Positions 1 to 8,688 of a DNA stretch of 64,000 bases are shown here, piece after piece (within the stretch, counting starts at the first letter, position 1; every line of letters begins with the position of its first letter). The notes under the pieces were generated by a model. That model worked only from the letters and a program-made list of their open reading frames with translations. It made no database searches and had not been told where the DNA came from. The DNA is from Luteibacter mycovicinus (lineage in GTDB: Bacteria; Pseudomonadota; Gammaproteobacteria; Xanthomonadales; Rhodanobacteraceae), in the NCBI RefSeq assembly GCF_000745235.1, contig NZ_JQNL01000001.1, forward strand, positions 1,922,001 through 1,986,000, in the 5' to 3' direction. The position numbers and the translations under genes were made by a program.

Positions 1-802
1 CAGTCTTTCAATGGCGTGTAGTCAGGCGATGGCAAGAAGATGCAGGTCGTCTCCCTGGCCCGATCGGCAAACCAGAAGCGGCGGCCGTGGCCGAGGTTGC
101 GTAGGTCGGTTACCCAGAGGCTGGCAAGAGACGCTTCGGTCGAACGGATCTGCAGGTCATCCGCGCCGAGCAAGGTCCAAGGGTCGGCCACCACGCTGAG
201 GTGCTCGCGGAGCGCCGAGGCCGGAATCGCACCGGCAGCCTTTCGCGACCATGCAAGGATCGCGTCTGCCGGAAGCTCGACGTCGGCATCGCGCATGGAC
301 CTTGGTCAGAGCGCACAACATCGCCCATGCGCCATTGGTCGACAGAAACCTATCGGCGCCCGCCGACGTGCCGAGACTACAACTCAGACAGCCCGCCTCG
401 TCGATTCGTCGGGCCAACGGCGTGCCGTCCCTGCCGACTATGCCGAAAACGTGCAGGGGCGCCACGGCAATGGCCCAGGCGGCGGCCGTCAGAATGTCCG
501 GATGCGACCCGCCTTGAGAGACCAGCCAGATGGCGGCGTCCCGAGGTACCGTGAGGCTCAGCGCTTCCAAGGGCGCAATGACTGTGGCGGCATGGCCGAA
601 GACCGCTAGATGCAGTCGTGCCATCCAGCGGGCTGCGACCTGCGCTCCACCGGAGGCCACGATGACCAGCGGAACGGCGCTGGAAGCATTGATGGCCCGG
701 TTCAGTTGGTCCCACCGAACGCCGCTCCCTGCCGAGGTGACGGTCAGCGGCGAGCTCTTCCTGATACATGCGTCCCACGGACCTACTCCTAAGTACCGGC
801 AT
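1..802 (-). pseudogene. SIS (sugar isomerase) domain protein, frameshifted and cut by the window edge
   Basis: Three minus-strand reading frames must be joined to read one SIS-like protein. The N-terminal piece begins near 802 (or at the ATG at 769, MYQEEL). The central SIS fold is in another frame, with the phosphosugar-binding-like segments LVIVASGGAQVAARW and LVSQGGSHPDILTAA. The C-terminal piece (DADVELPADAILAW, then SLWVTDLRNLGHGRRFWF) is in a third frame and runs off the left edge without a stop. Frameshifts lie at about 735-769 and 270-305. SIS domains bind phosphosugars in isomerases and regulators; the substrate here is unknown. It could be a decayed gene or carry assembly errors; two separate frameshifts favour decay. 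Confidence 0.6.
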
Positions 803-930
803 GCGCGCCACATCGATCGCGCCTTCCTTGATGAGGACGGTCCGCCGCCGCGGTGCCAAGCTGTTTTGTGATCGCTTGTGACGCTCGGTGCGACTAGCCC
901 GATGCCGCCCACGCAATGTTTATCGGTCGA

Positions 931-959
931 CTATAATGTGATCGAATTCACGAAATCAA
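931..959 (-). promoter_or_regulatory. Putative sigma-70 promoter in the 803-1206 intergenic stretch
   Basis: On the minus strand TTGATT (954-959) and TTATAG (931-936) are separated by exactly 17 bp, upstream of the SIS-domain pseudogene. The same -10 element reads CTATAAT on the plus strand. I see no convincing gene in the rest of 803-1206. Prediction only. Confidence 0.35.
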
Positions 960-1206
960 ACGTTGATTGTGCGCCGGCACCCCCTACAAGAGCCGGGTGT
1001 TTAATCGCATCGACATCACGCTTTTATCGACGCACCCGCCCGATTGCGATCGCCGCCAATGCGTTCCATGCAACGTCCGCTCGCTCACCCCGGGCATCGG
1101 TTCTGGCAATGGGTCGACCTAGCCTAGGGACTCAATATAAGCGAGTTCGGTGGTCAAGTTTTACGCTGACCTGCCGCTAAGTGCTCATCCTAATGGAGTC
1201 ATATGC

Positions 1207-1506
1207 ATGGAAATGAGCTGCGGGCTGTGTCACTCGCCTTTGTCATATCGCGCGCAAGTCTGCGCCTCGTGTCGTGGGACCGTGGCTTACGGTGTCAGTG
1301 GGCCCGAAGTGAGGATATGCGGCTCCCTTGGTCTAGTGGCGGGCCTGGTTTTTCTCCACCAAGGCAGTCCTTTTCTGGGCCTGCAGCTAGGCTTCGACGG
1401 TTACCTTATGAGCGCGGTGCTGGGTGCGGTCGCCGGCGGGTGCCTGATCACGTATCTGCGCCGCAACGCGGTGCGCTGCTTCCGGAACCCGGAGGATGTC
1501 CGCTAA
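1207..1506 (+). CDS. Small zinc-ribbon membrane protein
   Basis: A 99-residue protein of unknown function. The N-terminus carries two CxxC pairs (Cys5/Cys8 and Cys19/Cys22), the layout of a zinc ribbon. Two hydrophobic segments follow at about residues 37-53 and 62-85, and the protein ends with a short basic tail (LRRNAVRCFRNPEDVR). ATG 1207 was chosen because GGAG lies 8 nt upstream and because the protein then begins directly at the zinc ribbon; the upstream in-frame ATG at 1150 adds residues without recognisable features. It stands alone in an otherwise eroded region. Existence is fairly well supported; role unknown. Confidence 0.55.
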   Translation: MEMSCGLCHSPLSYRAQVCASCRGTVAYGVSGPEVRICGSLGLVAGLVFLHQGSPFLGLQLGFDGYLMSAVLGAVAGGCLITYLRRNAVRCFRNPEDVR

Positions 1507-1541
1507 CCTCTGCCTGCTGGGACGTCCTGTTGGCCGCTGCG

Positions 1542-1790
1542 ATGAGCACGCTGACGGTTTCAGCAGAGATGCGATGGTTGGGCAACAAGGAAGCAAGCAC
1601 GCTTGATCAAGAGACGCTCGAATCGTGGAAGAAAGATCGCGACTGGCCGCATCACTGCCAGCCGACAGCATTCCACATGGCTGTGACGGAGGCCTTGGAG
1701 ACGACCCGTACCGCCTACCAGCTCGGCGATGCGGAGCCGGTCATCACGGGCACCTTCCTTACGCGCGTGAAAAAAGTATCCAGCCGCTGA
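1542..1790 (+). CDS. Hypothetical small protein
   Basis: An 82-residue reading frame with ordinary amino-acid composition (MSTLTVSAEMRWLGNKE... ending RVKKVSSR), 36 bp after the zinc-ribbon gene and on the same strand. No domain, signal peptide or membrane segment is recognisable and no clear ribosome binding site is seen. It may be a remnant of a larger gene, because the surrounding 1.5-2.3 kb has no other supported coding. The antisense frame over the same bases looks less protein-like. Confidence 0.3.
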   Translation: MSTLTVSAEMRWLGNKEASTLDQETLESWKKDRDWPHHCQPTAFHMAVTEALETTRTAYQLGDAEPVITGTFLTRVKKVSSR

Positions 1791-2312
1791 CTTAGAAGCA
1801 CGGCAGTCATTTCGCCGGTCCTCATCTGGAGGCACTCGTTTTTCCTCCCAAGGAAACTCAAAGCAGGACGTCATCGCTGCTGATTAGCCCTTACTCCCTA
1901 GGTTCATCCAATAGCGGAACACGTCGGCCGCCGAACAGATGAGCGCGCCGCGCACGGCTTAAATACAGCGACGTCGATACACCTGGCCACGGCAGTCCGA
2001 CGGCTACCGAGCCTGGCGCCGCCCTAATGGGTCCGCACGCTCGGATCCCGGCAAATGTCACGGTGCTAGTAGGTGCCCTTAGCCCGGCCATAACGCCGAG
2101 ATCGCCCCTTACCCCAGCAATTCCCGGCAGTCGCCTTCGTTCGTCACAACGATTAGTCCTGTTTTCATCAGGTTACGTTCGTGGTCAAGTTGAGGTTATC
2201 CGACACAGGTGGCGGACTCGCTGCGGCGCGCTGCTGGCATGGGCAAAGATGGAGCGGTTTAGAAGCCTCCGACGCAGAAGGTTGCATCGGTCGGCAACGA
2301 ACGTCTACGCGC
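1791..2312. other. Intergenic stretch with no supported gene
   Basis: About 520 bp between the hypothetical ORF and the marR stop. Short open frames exist on both strands, but their translations are rich in Arg, Pro and Ala with no domain or ribosome binding site. I see no RNA gene or repeat. With the frameshifted SIS gene to the left, this looks like decayed DNA. Confidence 0.4.
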
Positions 2313-2762
2313 TCAACGCAACGCCTCGGCGAGCCGCAACAACAGCGCCGCGACCGCCTTCGGATCTTCCGGTATCGACGCATCGCGCAGACGTCTTTCC
2401 GCGTCGGCCACGATGCCCGACGCGGCGTCCAGTGCATCGATTCCCGCGGCGGTGAGCTCGGTTTTCTGCACCCGTCCGTGGTCGGGATCGGCCGTGCGCA
2501 CGATGAGGTCCGCGCGCTCCAGCGCGACCAGGATGCCTTGCATCGTCTGTGGCGTCACAAAGGCGCGCCGTGCGAGCGTCGCGTTCGACGCACCCGCTTC
2601 GTTCTTCAGATAGGTGAGCACGGCGTATTGCGGCGTCGTCAGTCCGATCTCCCGCAGACCGGCGTCCATCCTCGTTCGCAGCGCCTGCTGGGCCATTTTC
2701 AAGGCGTAGCCGATGGTCGCGTAGGGATCGCCCATCTTGGGTCGCGATTTACGGCTGGTCAT
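2313..2762 (-). CDS. MarR-family transcriptional regulator
   Basis: A 149-residue winged-helix regulator, usual MarR length. The recognition-helix region is at about residues 58-85 (NATLARRAFVTPQTMQGIL) and the wing carries the typical DPDHGR turn near residue 93, followed by LTAAG. MarR proteins are dimers that usually repress a divergent gene and release DNA on binding small aromatic or oxidised ligands. It is divergent from the VOC protein across a 68-bp gap holding a TATCAG-CACA-CTGATA inverted repeat, so it probably controls itself and that gene. An internal Met (MGDPYATIG) is a less likely start. Confidence 0.85.
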   Translation of the reverse strand: MTSRKSRPKMGDPYATIGYALKMAQQALRTRMDAGLREIGLTTPQYAVLTYLKNEAGASNATLARRAFVTPQTMQGILVALERADLIVRTADPDHGRVQKTELTAAGIDALDAASGIVADAERRLRDASIPEDPKAVAALLLRLAEALR

Positions 2763-2781
2763 ATCAGGGCCCTTACATTAG

Positions 2782-2797
2782 TATCAGCACACTGATA
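2782..2797. promoter_or_regulatory. Putative MarR operator
   Basis: Perfect 6-bp inverted repeat TATCAG (2782-2787) and CTGATA (2792-2797) with a 4-nt spacer, central in the divergent gap between the MarR gene and the VOC gene. Size and position fit a MarR dimer site that would block both promoters. Confidence 0.5.
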
Positions 2798-2830
2798 TCT
2801 TAGCCCAACTCACGCACAGGAGAGATTGTC

Positions 2831-3208
2831 ATGCCCCATCTGATCGGCCCCGACTTCGTCGGCATTCAAACCCATGATCTCGATGCGGCACGGGCTTTCT
2901 ACACCGATGTCGTGGGGCTGAAGGTCGCAGCCCAAAGCCCTCCCGGCGCCGTGGTCTTCGATACCCGACCCATTCCGTTCGCCGTGCGCACGCCTGTCGC
3001 CGAGCTCAGCCGAAACGACAACCTCGGTGAGGGCATCGCTCTCTGGTTCGGATGCGACGATGCCGATGCGCTGCACGATCATCTCGTCGGGCACGGGACG
3101 CCCATTGTGTTCGCACCGAAAGATGGCCCTTTCGGCCGCTACTTCGCCTTTGTCGATCCGTTCGGTTACACGATCACGGCGCATACCGTCGCGCACTCCG
3201 GCAGCTGA
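2831..3208 (+). CDS. VOC-superfamily (glyoxalase/bleomycin-resistance-like) protein
   Basis: A 125-residue single VOC unit made of two beta-alpha-beta-beta-beta modules: FVGIQTHDLDAARAFYTDVV at the start and YFAFVDPFGYTITAHT at the end. The family covers metal-dependent glyoxalases, dioxygenases and ligand-binding resistance proteins. Here the usual C-terminal Glu ligand in the F-x-D/E-P-x-G motif region is not obvious, so catalysis cannot be assumed. The start has a strong AGGAGA ribosome binding site 7-8 nt upstream. Divergent from marR, which suggests ligand-induced expression and a role in detoxifying or binding a small molecule. Confidence 0.8.
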   Translation: MPHLIGPDFVGIQTHDLDAARAFYTDVVGLKVAAQSPPGAVVFDTRPIPFAVRTPVAELSRNDNLGEGIALWFGCDDADALHDHLVGHGTPIVFAPKDGPFGRYFAFVDPFGYTITAHTVAHSGS

Positions 3209-3223
3209 GCAAGAGCAATGCCC

Positions 3224-4438
3224 TCATCCCGCCCGCGTCGCCACCACAGGCGGGACCGCCGCCGCGCGCAGGGCGGGCCCCAGCACGGCCAACTGCCCGA
3301 GAATCCACAGCGTCGCGCCACCGACCGCCAGATACCACGGCGGCAACAAGGGCACTTCGTAGAAGTGCATGAGCGTGAGGCTGGCAGCGTAAGCCAGCAG
3401 CACGCCTGCGCCGATGCCCATGCTGACGATGAAGAAATTCTCCAGCTGGAAGTACTGGACGATGTCGCGACGGGACGCGCCGATCGCCCGGCGAATGCCG
3501 ATCTGCTTACGCCGCCGCTGCACCCAGAAGCTCGCCAGGCCGACGATGCCCAGCGCCGTCACCAGCAACAGGGTCACGATGATGCCGACGAGGAGACTCA
3601 TCATCGCCCTGTCGTTGGCGAAGTGGGCGGCGCGCAACGCCGGCAGAGAGTCGCTGTTTTCACGGATCAGCACGGCATCCGGCGCCAATGCGGTCACCGC
3701 CTCGCGCGCCTTGTGCATCACGGCGGGTAGATCGCCCGGCTTCGCGCGAATCACGTAAGTGCCGGCCAGCGTGGGCCCGGCAAGCGACGGCGCGAACACC
3801 GACCAGTCCGTTTCCTCCGGCCCCATGGAACCGGGCCTGGCGATGGAGAGGTGTTCCATGACGCCGATGACACGGAAGTGGTTCTTGTCGACGAAGATCT
3901 CCTTGCCCAGGGGACTTACCCCAGGCCACATGTGATCGGCGGCGGCGCGTGTAATCAGCACATTCGCCTGGGAGGGAAAGAAGTCGCCCACCGGGCGGTA
4001 GTCCTCGGCGCCGGGCGCGCGCCCTTCGACGATGCGAATGCCCAGTGCCTCCAGCGTGCCGGGCGTGCCCAGATAAACGTCGACGACGCCACCCTCGCGC
4101 TGTCCCGCGGCGTCCAGCGTTACGCCTACGGTTCCCGCGCCGTGACTGAAGGGCACCGTGTTCACCACGTTGACCGCCGTCACCCCGGGGATGGCACGAA
4201 GCCCGGCCACCATCCGCGCGTTGAGGTCATTGGCGCGTCCCGGTTCGAAACCCGACAGATACAACGTGCCGAGCGAAGCCTCGTCGATACCGGTCACCAG
4301 CTGCATGGCTTGCCAGCGTGCCGCGATCAGCGAGCACGCATTGCACATGACGGCGCAGGCAAGCGCGATCTGCAGCACGATGAGCGTGGTGGCGAGGCGG
4401 TGATGCCGGAGTGCGGCGAAGATGGGGTGCGTCCGCAT
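3224..4438 (-). CDS. ABC transporter permease, MacB/FtsX type (second of pair)
   Basis: A 404-residue permease: one N-terminal transmembrane helix (TLIVLQIALACAVMC), a large periplasmic MacB-like domain, then the FtsX domain with three helices after about residue 275, including the conserved coupling stretch RRKQIGIRRAIGASR. ATG 4438 gives the canonical short cytoplasmic start (MRTHPIFAALRHH), with AGGA upstream and an 11-bp gap from the preceding permease stop; longer in-frame starts would run into that gene. MacB-type systems use mechanotransmission to drive periplasmic export or signalling. No ATP-binding subunit is encoded nearby. Confidence 0.85.
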   Translation of the reverse strand: MRTHPIFAALRHHRLATTLIVLQIALACAVMCNACSLIAARWQAMQLVTGIDEASLGTLYLSGFEPGRANDLNARMVAGLRAIPGVTAVNVVNTVPFSHGAGTVGVTLDAAGQREGGVVDVYLGTPGTLEALGIRIVEGRAPGAEDYRPVGDFFPSQANVLITRAAADHMWPGVSPLGKEIFVDKNHFRVIGVMEHLSIARPGSMGPEETDWSVFAPSLAGPTLAGTYVIRAKPGDLPAVMHKAREAVTALAPDAVLIRENSDSLPALRAAHFANDRAMMSLLVGIIVTLLLVTALGIVGLASFWVQRRRKQIGIRRAIGASRRDIVQYFQLENFFIVSMGIGAGVLLAYAASLTLMHFYEVPLLPPWYLAVGGATLWILGQLAVLGPALRAAAVPPVVATRAG

Positions 4439-4449
4439 GGCGATCGTCC

Positions 4450-5769
4450 TTACAGCGTCTTCAGGTGCAGCGCGGGGGCGACCCGACCGGCACGGATGGC
4501 GGGTAGCGCGCCCGCCAGCAGGCTGGTCGTCACGGCGAGAACGAACGTCGTCATGAACATCGATGCATCGAGTCGGACCATATCCGCATAAGGCACAGGT
4601 TGCTGGCGCACGAGCCACAGGCCGGCCAGGGTGAACAACCAGCCGAGCAGACCGCCGGCGATGCCGATGACGCCGGTCTCGACGAGGCACTGCATGACGA
4701 CCGCCCCGCGCGTCGCCCCCAGCGCCCGACGCACACTGAAGTCCGCGCCACGGCGAAGGAACTTCGCGAGCAACAGGCCGACGGTGTTGCACAGGCAGAT
4801 GGCGAGGAAGGCGAACGCAAGCCATACCTGCAAGCGCACGTCACCGGGTACGACACGATTGCTCGTCATCCATTCCATCAGCGATGGCACGGCCGTCAGG
4901 TCGTGACGGAAGCGACCTTGCGCCTTCTGTTGCGCGGCGTAGTCGGCCACGAAGCGGCGATACGCCGCGACTTTCGCATCGTCCTGCAGCCGCACCCACA
5001 ACCTCACCCAAAGACACGGCGCATCCTGCAGATGGCCCGGAGACGGAGGAAGTTGCCAGCACGTGAACTGGACGAAATTGCCGTCGTTGATTTCGAGGCC
5101 GGACTGGAAGGGCGTCATCACGTCCTCGACCTTCCCGTAAAAGTCGGCCGTGTCGCCATGCGCCATACGGCCGCCATAGACGTCGTAAAAGAGCGGTGAC
5201 GGACGCCAGGGTTTCAGCACACCCACGATGCGAACGTCGCTGTCGCGCAGGCGGATGATCTTGCCGATACTGTTTTCACCTCGGAAGAGCCTGTGGTTCA
5301 GATCGGACGAGATCACGGCGACCCGAGCGTGCTTCTCGTCATCCTCCGCCGTCCAGGCGCCGCCATATTCGAAGGGCGCCGCGAACATGGTGAAGAAGTC
5401 CGCATGAGTCGACAGCATGCTCAGCAGGAGTGGCGGCGATGTCGACGCCGGGACATGGACCTTGATCGTGCTCCCGACCAGAAGTGCCTGCTGATCCGCG
5501 CGCTTCGCCTTCCACAGATCCATCGCGGAGCGGTAGTCCATCACTTCGCTGGGATGCGTGGGCGTCGCATCCTGAGGATAGGGCGTGACCTGCACGTAAT
5601 GGAGATGCTCGCTTCGACCCGGAAGCGGATCCCCTGAGAGCAGATGCATCACGGTCAGCGTGGTCATGCTCGTGCCGATACCGACCGCGATGGCCAGCAC
5701 CATCAGGCCCGTCAGTACGGGATTGCGCCTGAGGCTGCGCACGGCCAGTTCCACGTAATAGCCAAACAT
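4450..5769 (-). CDS. ABC transporter permease, MacB/FtsX type (first of pair)
   Basis: A 439-residue permease starting MFGYYVELAVRSLRRNP, with an N-terminal helix (VLTGLMVLAIAVGIGTSMTT), a periplasmic domain and a C-terminal FtsX domain containing FLRRGADFSVRRALGATR. ATG 5769 is preceded by AGGGGAC at about 9 nt; an in-frame start further upstream would overlap the promoter. It is the promoter-proximal gene of a two-gene operon. A sigma-54 type promoter lies 40-55 bp upstream, with an array of GTGTCCG repeats behind it. It is paralogous to the permease at 25942-27258 (LLAKFLRR...VRRALGA in both). Confidence 0.85.
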   Translation of the reverse strand: MFGYYVELAVRSLRRNPVLTGLMVLAIAVGIGTSMTTLTVMHLLSGDPLPGRSEHLHYVQVTPYPQDATPTHPSEVMDYRSAMDLWKAKRADQQALLVGSTIKVHVPASTSPPLLLSMLSTHADFFTMFAAPFEYGGAWTAEDDEKHARVAVISSDLNHRLFRGENSIGKIIRLRDSDVRIVGVLKPWRPSPLFYDVYGGRMAHGDTADFYGKVEDVMTPFQSGLEINDGNFVQFTCWQLPPSPGHLQDAPCLWVRLWVRLQDDAKVAAYRRFVADYAAQQKAQGRFRHDLTAVPSLMEWMTSNRVVPGDVRLQVWLAFAFLAICLCNTVGLLLAKFLRRGADFSVRRALGATRGAVVMQCLVETGVIGIAGGLLGWLFTLAGLWLVRQQPVPYADMVRLDASMFMTTFVLAVTTSLLAGALPAIRAGRVAPALHLKTL

Positions 5770-5807
5770 CCCGGTCGGTCCCCTGCCCTTGTTCGCATAC
5801 CCGGAAG

Positions 5808-5823
5808 AGCAAGAGACGGGCCA
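5808..5823 (-). promoter_or_regulatory. Sigma-54 (-24/-12) promoter of the first ABC permease pair
   Basis: The minus strand reads TGGCCCG-TCTC-TTGCT. This matches the consensus TGGCACG-N4-TTGCW at both invariant dinucleotides (GG at -24, GC at -12) with correct spacing, and differs from it at one base. The predicted start point falls about 25 nt before the permease ATG at 5769. Confidence 0.65.
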
Positions 5824-5890
5824 AACCCACAAAAGGACGCTAACTCGCGCTGGCTCAGCGAGTTACGGCACCGCGTGACACGCCGGCCCG

Positions 5891-5940
5891 GTGTCCGCGG
5901 ACAGTGTCCGTGTCCGCGACCGTGTCCGCCACCGTGTCCG
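5891..5940 (-). promoter_or_regulatory. GTGTCCG repeat array, putative enhancer-binding-protein site
   Basis: Five GTGTCCG units start at 5891, 5904, 5910, 5922 and 5934; the last three are 12 bp apart. The promoter-proximal unit is part of the perfect palindrome TGTCCGCGGACA (5892-5903), 68 bp upstream of the sigma-54 promoter at 5808-5823. The same palindrome and layout recur at 12175-12215. The rest of 5770-6010 holds no gene. Confidence 0.6.
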
Positions 5941-6010
5941 ACCGGGCTGACGGTCACGTGCCCTATCCGTGCCGGTGCTTTCCCCGATGGGATCGGCCGC
6001 GCGCTGGCGA

Positions 6011-6907
6011 TCAGCCTGCCCTGACCGTCAGCAGGTCCTCGATGCCCGCGCGCCAGAACAACTCGCGACGCATGCGGTCCGCGACGCCACTGACGATTTC
6101 CGCACCGTCCTGCGACGGATCGACATGCACCCGGAACGGCCGCTTGCCGAAGGGCAGCCCGACCACCTCGACGATCTTCGTTGCCACCTCACCCGCGTCG
6201 GCGTCGGCCGGTTCGAGCGCAGCCAACCCCTTCAGGATCGTGTCCGGCATCCCCTTGTACGGACCATCCATGTAGGCGGCCGCCCGCGGCTCATCGGAGG
6301 GCTTGCCCGCATGGGCGAAGTGGTTGGTACCTCTGGTGAAGGCGCCAGGCACCATGATCGAAGTCTCGATACCGAAGCGGGTCAGCTCGCCGGCATAGCT
6401 GACGGCGAGCGAGTCCATGGCGGCTTTCGCGGCGAAGTACGGAGCGAGAAACGGCGGCGTGCCACCGCGCGTGCTGCTCGATGAGACCCAGAGCAGCAGG
6501 CCCCTGCCCTGCGCACGCATCACCGGTAACGCGGCGCGGTTCACCCTTTGCGTGCCGAGGACATTGACGTCGTAGAGCTGGGCGTACTGCTCCGCCGTAA
6601 AGGCTTCAGCGGGACCGAACACCATATGACCCGCGTTGTGCACGAGGACGTCCAGAAGGCCATCGCGATCCACGATGGTTTTCACGGCCGCCTCTGCGGA
6701 TGCCTCGGAGGTGACATCGAGCTCGACGACGCGAAGATCGACCTGCCGTTCAGCCGCTTCTTTCAGGACCGCTTCGGCGTTGGCGGCATTGCGACCCGCG
6801 ACATCGCGCATGCTGGCATAGACCGTGTGTCCCGCCGCCGCGAGTGCGCGCGCCGTCAGCAGGCCGAACCCGCTGGATGCCCCGGTAATGAGGATGATCT
6901 GCTTCAT
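6011..6907 (-). CDS. SDR-family NAD(P)-dependent oxidoreductase
   Basis: A 298-residue short-chain dehydrogenase. The Rossmann nucleotide-binding motif is at the very start (ITGASSGFGLLTARAL), the NAG motif follows near residue 90 (HNAGHMVFGP), and the catalytic Ser and Y-x3-K are in VSSSSTRGG and APYFAAKAAMDS. ATG 6907 puts the dinucleotide fold at residue 5 and is 1 nt from the stop of the upstream SDR gene, indicating translational coupling. Longer in-frame starts overlap that gene. Substrate unknown; a GFG rather than GIG in the glycine motif is common in this oxidoreductase subgroup. Confidence 0.87.
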   Translation of the reverse strand: MKQIILITGASSGFGLLTARALAAAGHTVYASMRDVAGRNAANAEAVLKEAAERQVDLRVVELDVTSEASAEAAVKTIVDRDGLLDVLVHNAGHMVFGPAEAFTAEQYAQLYDVNVLGTQRVNRAALPVMRAQGRGLLLWVSSSSTRGGTPPFLAPYFAAKAAMDSLAVSYAGELTRFGIETSIMVPGAFTRGTNHFAHAGKPSDEPRAAAYMDGPYKGMPDTILKGLAALEPADADAGEVATKIVEVVGLPFGKRPFRVHVDPSQDGAEIVSGVADRMRRELFWRAGIEDLLTVRAG

Positions 6908-6908
6908 G

Positions 6909-7649
6909 TCAGACCACCCCGCCGTTGGCGCGCAGCACCTGACCGTTGATCCAGCCGCCGTCCGGCCCCGCGAGGAATGCCACGGCAGCGGCGATGTCGT
7001 CCGGCGTGCCCAGGCGCTCCAGCGGTGACAGCTTGGCCAGTCGGTCGACCAGCTCGGGCGACTTGCCGTCGAGGAACAGGTCGGTGCCGGTCGGGCCGGG
7101 GGCGATCGCATTCACCGTGATATGGCGGCCACGCAGTTCGCGCGCCAGCACCATCGTGGTGGCTTCGATGGCCGCCTTGGTCGCGGCGTAGGCGGCATAG
7201 CCCGGCTGCAACAGGGCAACCACGCTGGAAGAGAAATTGACGATGCGGCCGCCTTCGCGAAGGCGCGTCGCCGCTTCGCGCATGGTGTTGTAGCTGCCTT
7301 TGACGTTGATCGCGAAGAGGCGATCGAAGTCCTCGTCCTTCAACTCGGCCACCGGGGCCAGCGCCATCACGCCCGCGTTGTTCACCAGGACATCCACGCC
7401 GCCGTAAACCTCCTCGGCCTTGTCGAACAGGCGACGCACATCCGCGGCGTTCGCGACATCCGCCTGCGCACTGATCGCCTGGCCACCGGCCGTTTCGATC
7501 TCCCGGACGACCGCCTCGGCCGCCTGCGCGCTACCCGAATAGTTCACGAGGACGGTAAAGCCGTCGCTGGCGAGCCGTTTGGCAACCGCGGCACCGATGC
7601 CGCGCGAGGCACCCGTCACGATGGCGATCCTGCTGTTTTTCACGTTCAT
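6909..7649 (-). CDS. SDR-family oxidoreductase, 3-ketoacyl-ACP reductase-like
   Basis: A 246-residue classical SDR: TGASRGIGAAVAKRLA near residue 10, NNAGVMA near 88, catalytic Ser in FSSSVV and Y-x3-K in AYAATKAAIE. It ends GGWINGQVLRANGGVV, the typical C-terminal signature of FabG-like enzymes. ATG 7649 was chosen because it directly precedes the Rossmann fold. First gene of a two-SDR operon that is divergent from a LysR regulator, so its expression is probably LysR-controlled. The substrate cannot be told from sequence. Confidence 0.87.
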   Translation of the reverse strand: MNVKNSRIAIVTGASRGIGAAVAKRLASDGFTVLVNYSGSAQAAEAVVREIETAGGQAISAQADVANAADVRRLFDKAEEVYGGVDVLVNNAGVMALAPVAELKDEDFDRLFAINVKGSYNTMREAATRLREGGRIVNFSSSVVALLQPGYAAYAATKAAIEATTMVLARELRGRHITVNAIAPGPTGTDLFLDGKSPELVDRLAKLSPLERLGTPDDIAAAVAFLAGPDGGWINGQVLRANGGVV

Positions 7650-7748
7650 ATCGGTTCTCCGGTACCGGCGCGATTGCCGGGCGAGACCATGATGGGCGTT
7701 GGCTGCCCGCGGATAATCCACCTATATTGGGCTTCACTATTCCTTGCA

Positions 7749-8681
7749 ATGGAACAAAAGATGGCCCTGGACCGTTTCGATACCATGCGATTGTTCGTCC
7801 GCATCGTGGAACGGAGAAGCTTCACGCTCGCCGCGACGGACCTCGACCTGCCGCGGTCGACGGTTACGCAGGCGATCAAGCGTCTCGAGGCCAGACTCGG
7901 CGTCCGCCTGCTCCAGCGAACCACCCGACATGTCAGTCCGACGCTGGATGGGGAGGCTTACCATCGCCGCTGCGTATCGATCCTCGCCGACGTGGAGGAT
8001 GCGGAGGCGGCCTTCGTGGACGCTCGCCCGGCCGGTCTATTGCGCGTGGACGTACACGGCACCCTCGCCCGCCACTTCGTCCTTCCGTCGCTGCCGGAGT
8101 TCCTGGCCCGTTATCCCGCACTGAAGATCCACGTGGGCGAAGGCGACCGGTGGGTGGATCTCGTTCGCGAAGGGGTGGACTGCGTTTTACGTGTCGGCGA
8201 TCTGAGCGACAGCACGATGGTGGGACGCCGCATCGCCTGGCTGGACGAGGTGACGTGCGCCAGCCCCGGATATCTCGAAAGACACGGTGGCATGCCCTCG
8301 TCTCCGGACGATCTCGCCGGGCATGAGGCCATCGGCTTCCTGTCGACGTCGACGGGAGCAACGCTGCCCCTGGAATTCGTCGTCGGCGACGACGTGCGGC
8401 ACGTCACCTTGCCATCGACGGTCACGGTGACGGGCGCGGAGACGAATCTGACACTCGCGCGGCTGGGGCTGGGCCTGATTCAGGTGCCGAGATACCACGT
8501 GGCCGCTGACCTCGCGGCCGGCACGCTCGTCGAAGTACTGAAAGCGTTTCCGCCGACACCGTCGCCGGTATCTCTGCTCTACCCGCACAACCGGCAGCTG
8601 TCGCCGCGGGTGCGCGTGTTCATCGACTGGCTGGCGGTGACCTTCGCCCGGCACGCGGGCGAAGGGGTGAGACCGATCTGA
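7749..8681 (+). CDS. LysR-family transcriptional regulator
   Basis: A 310-residue LysR protein. The winged helix-turn-helix spans about residues 10-70 (RSFTLAATDLDLPRSTVTQAIKRL followed by LGVRLLQRTTR) and the periplasmic-binding-like effector domain follows. It belongs to the group often found divergent from oxidoreductases, as here with the two-SDR operon 99 bp away. ATG 7749 (MEQKMALDRF) and ATG 7761 (MALDRF) are both possible. A TATATT element at about 7731 may be its -10. The likely role is autoregulation and inducer-dependent control of the SDR genes. Confidence 0.87.
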   Translation: MEQKMALDRFDTMRLFVRIVERRSFTLAATDLDLPRSTVTQAIKRLEARLGVRLLQRTTRHVSPTLDGEAYHRRCVSILADVEDAEAAFVDARPAGLLRVDVHGTLARHFVLPSLPEFLARYPALKIHVGEGDRWVDLVREGVDCVLRVGDLSDSTMVGRRIAWLDEVTCASPGYLERHGGMPSSPDDLAGHEAIGFLSTSTGATLPLEFVVGDDVRHVTLPSTVTVTGAETNLTLARLGLGLIQVPRYHVAADLAAGTLVEVLKAFPPTPSPVSLLYPHNRQLSPRVRVFIDWLAVTFARHAGEGVRPI

Positions 8682-8688
8682 GCCAGGC

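Noticed and set aside
1891..2091. 66-codon minus-strand frame in the gene-poor stretch
   Set aside because: No ribosome binding site or recognisable motif; composition typical of chance frames in GC-rich DNA.
5900..5957. GTGTCCG repeats considered as a CRISPR or mobile-element end
   Set aside because: Unit is 7 bp with 6-13-bp periodicity and no spacers; the matching copy at 12.2 kb next to a sigma-54 promoter fits an operator array.
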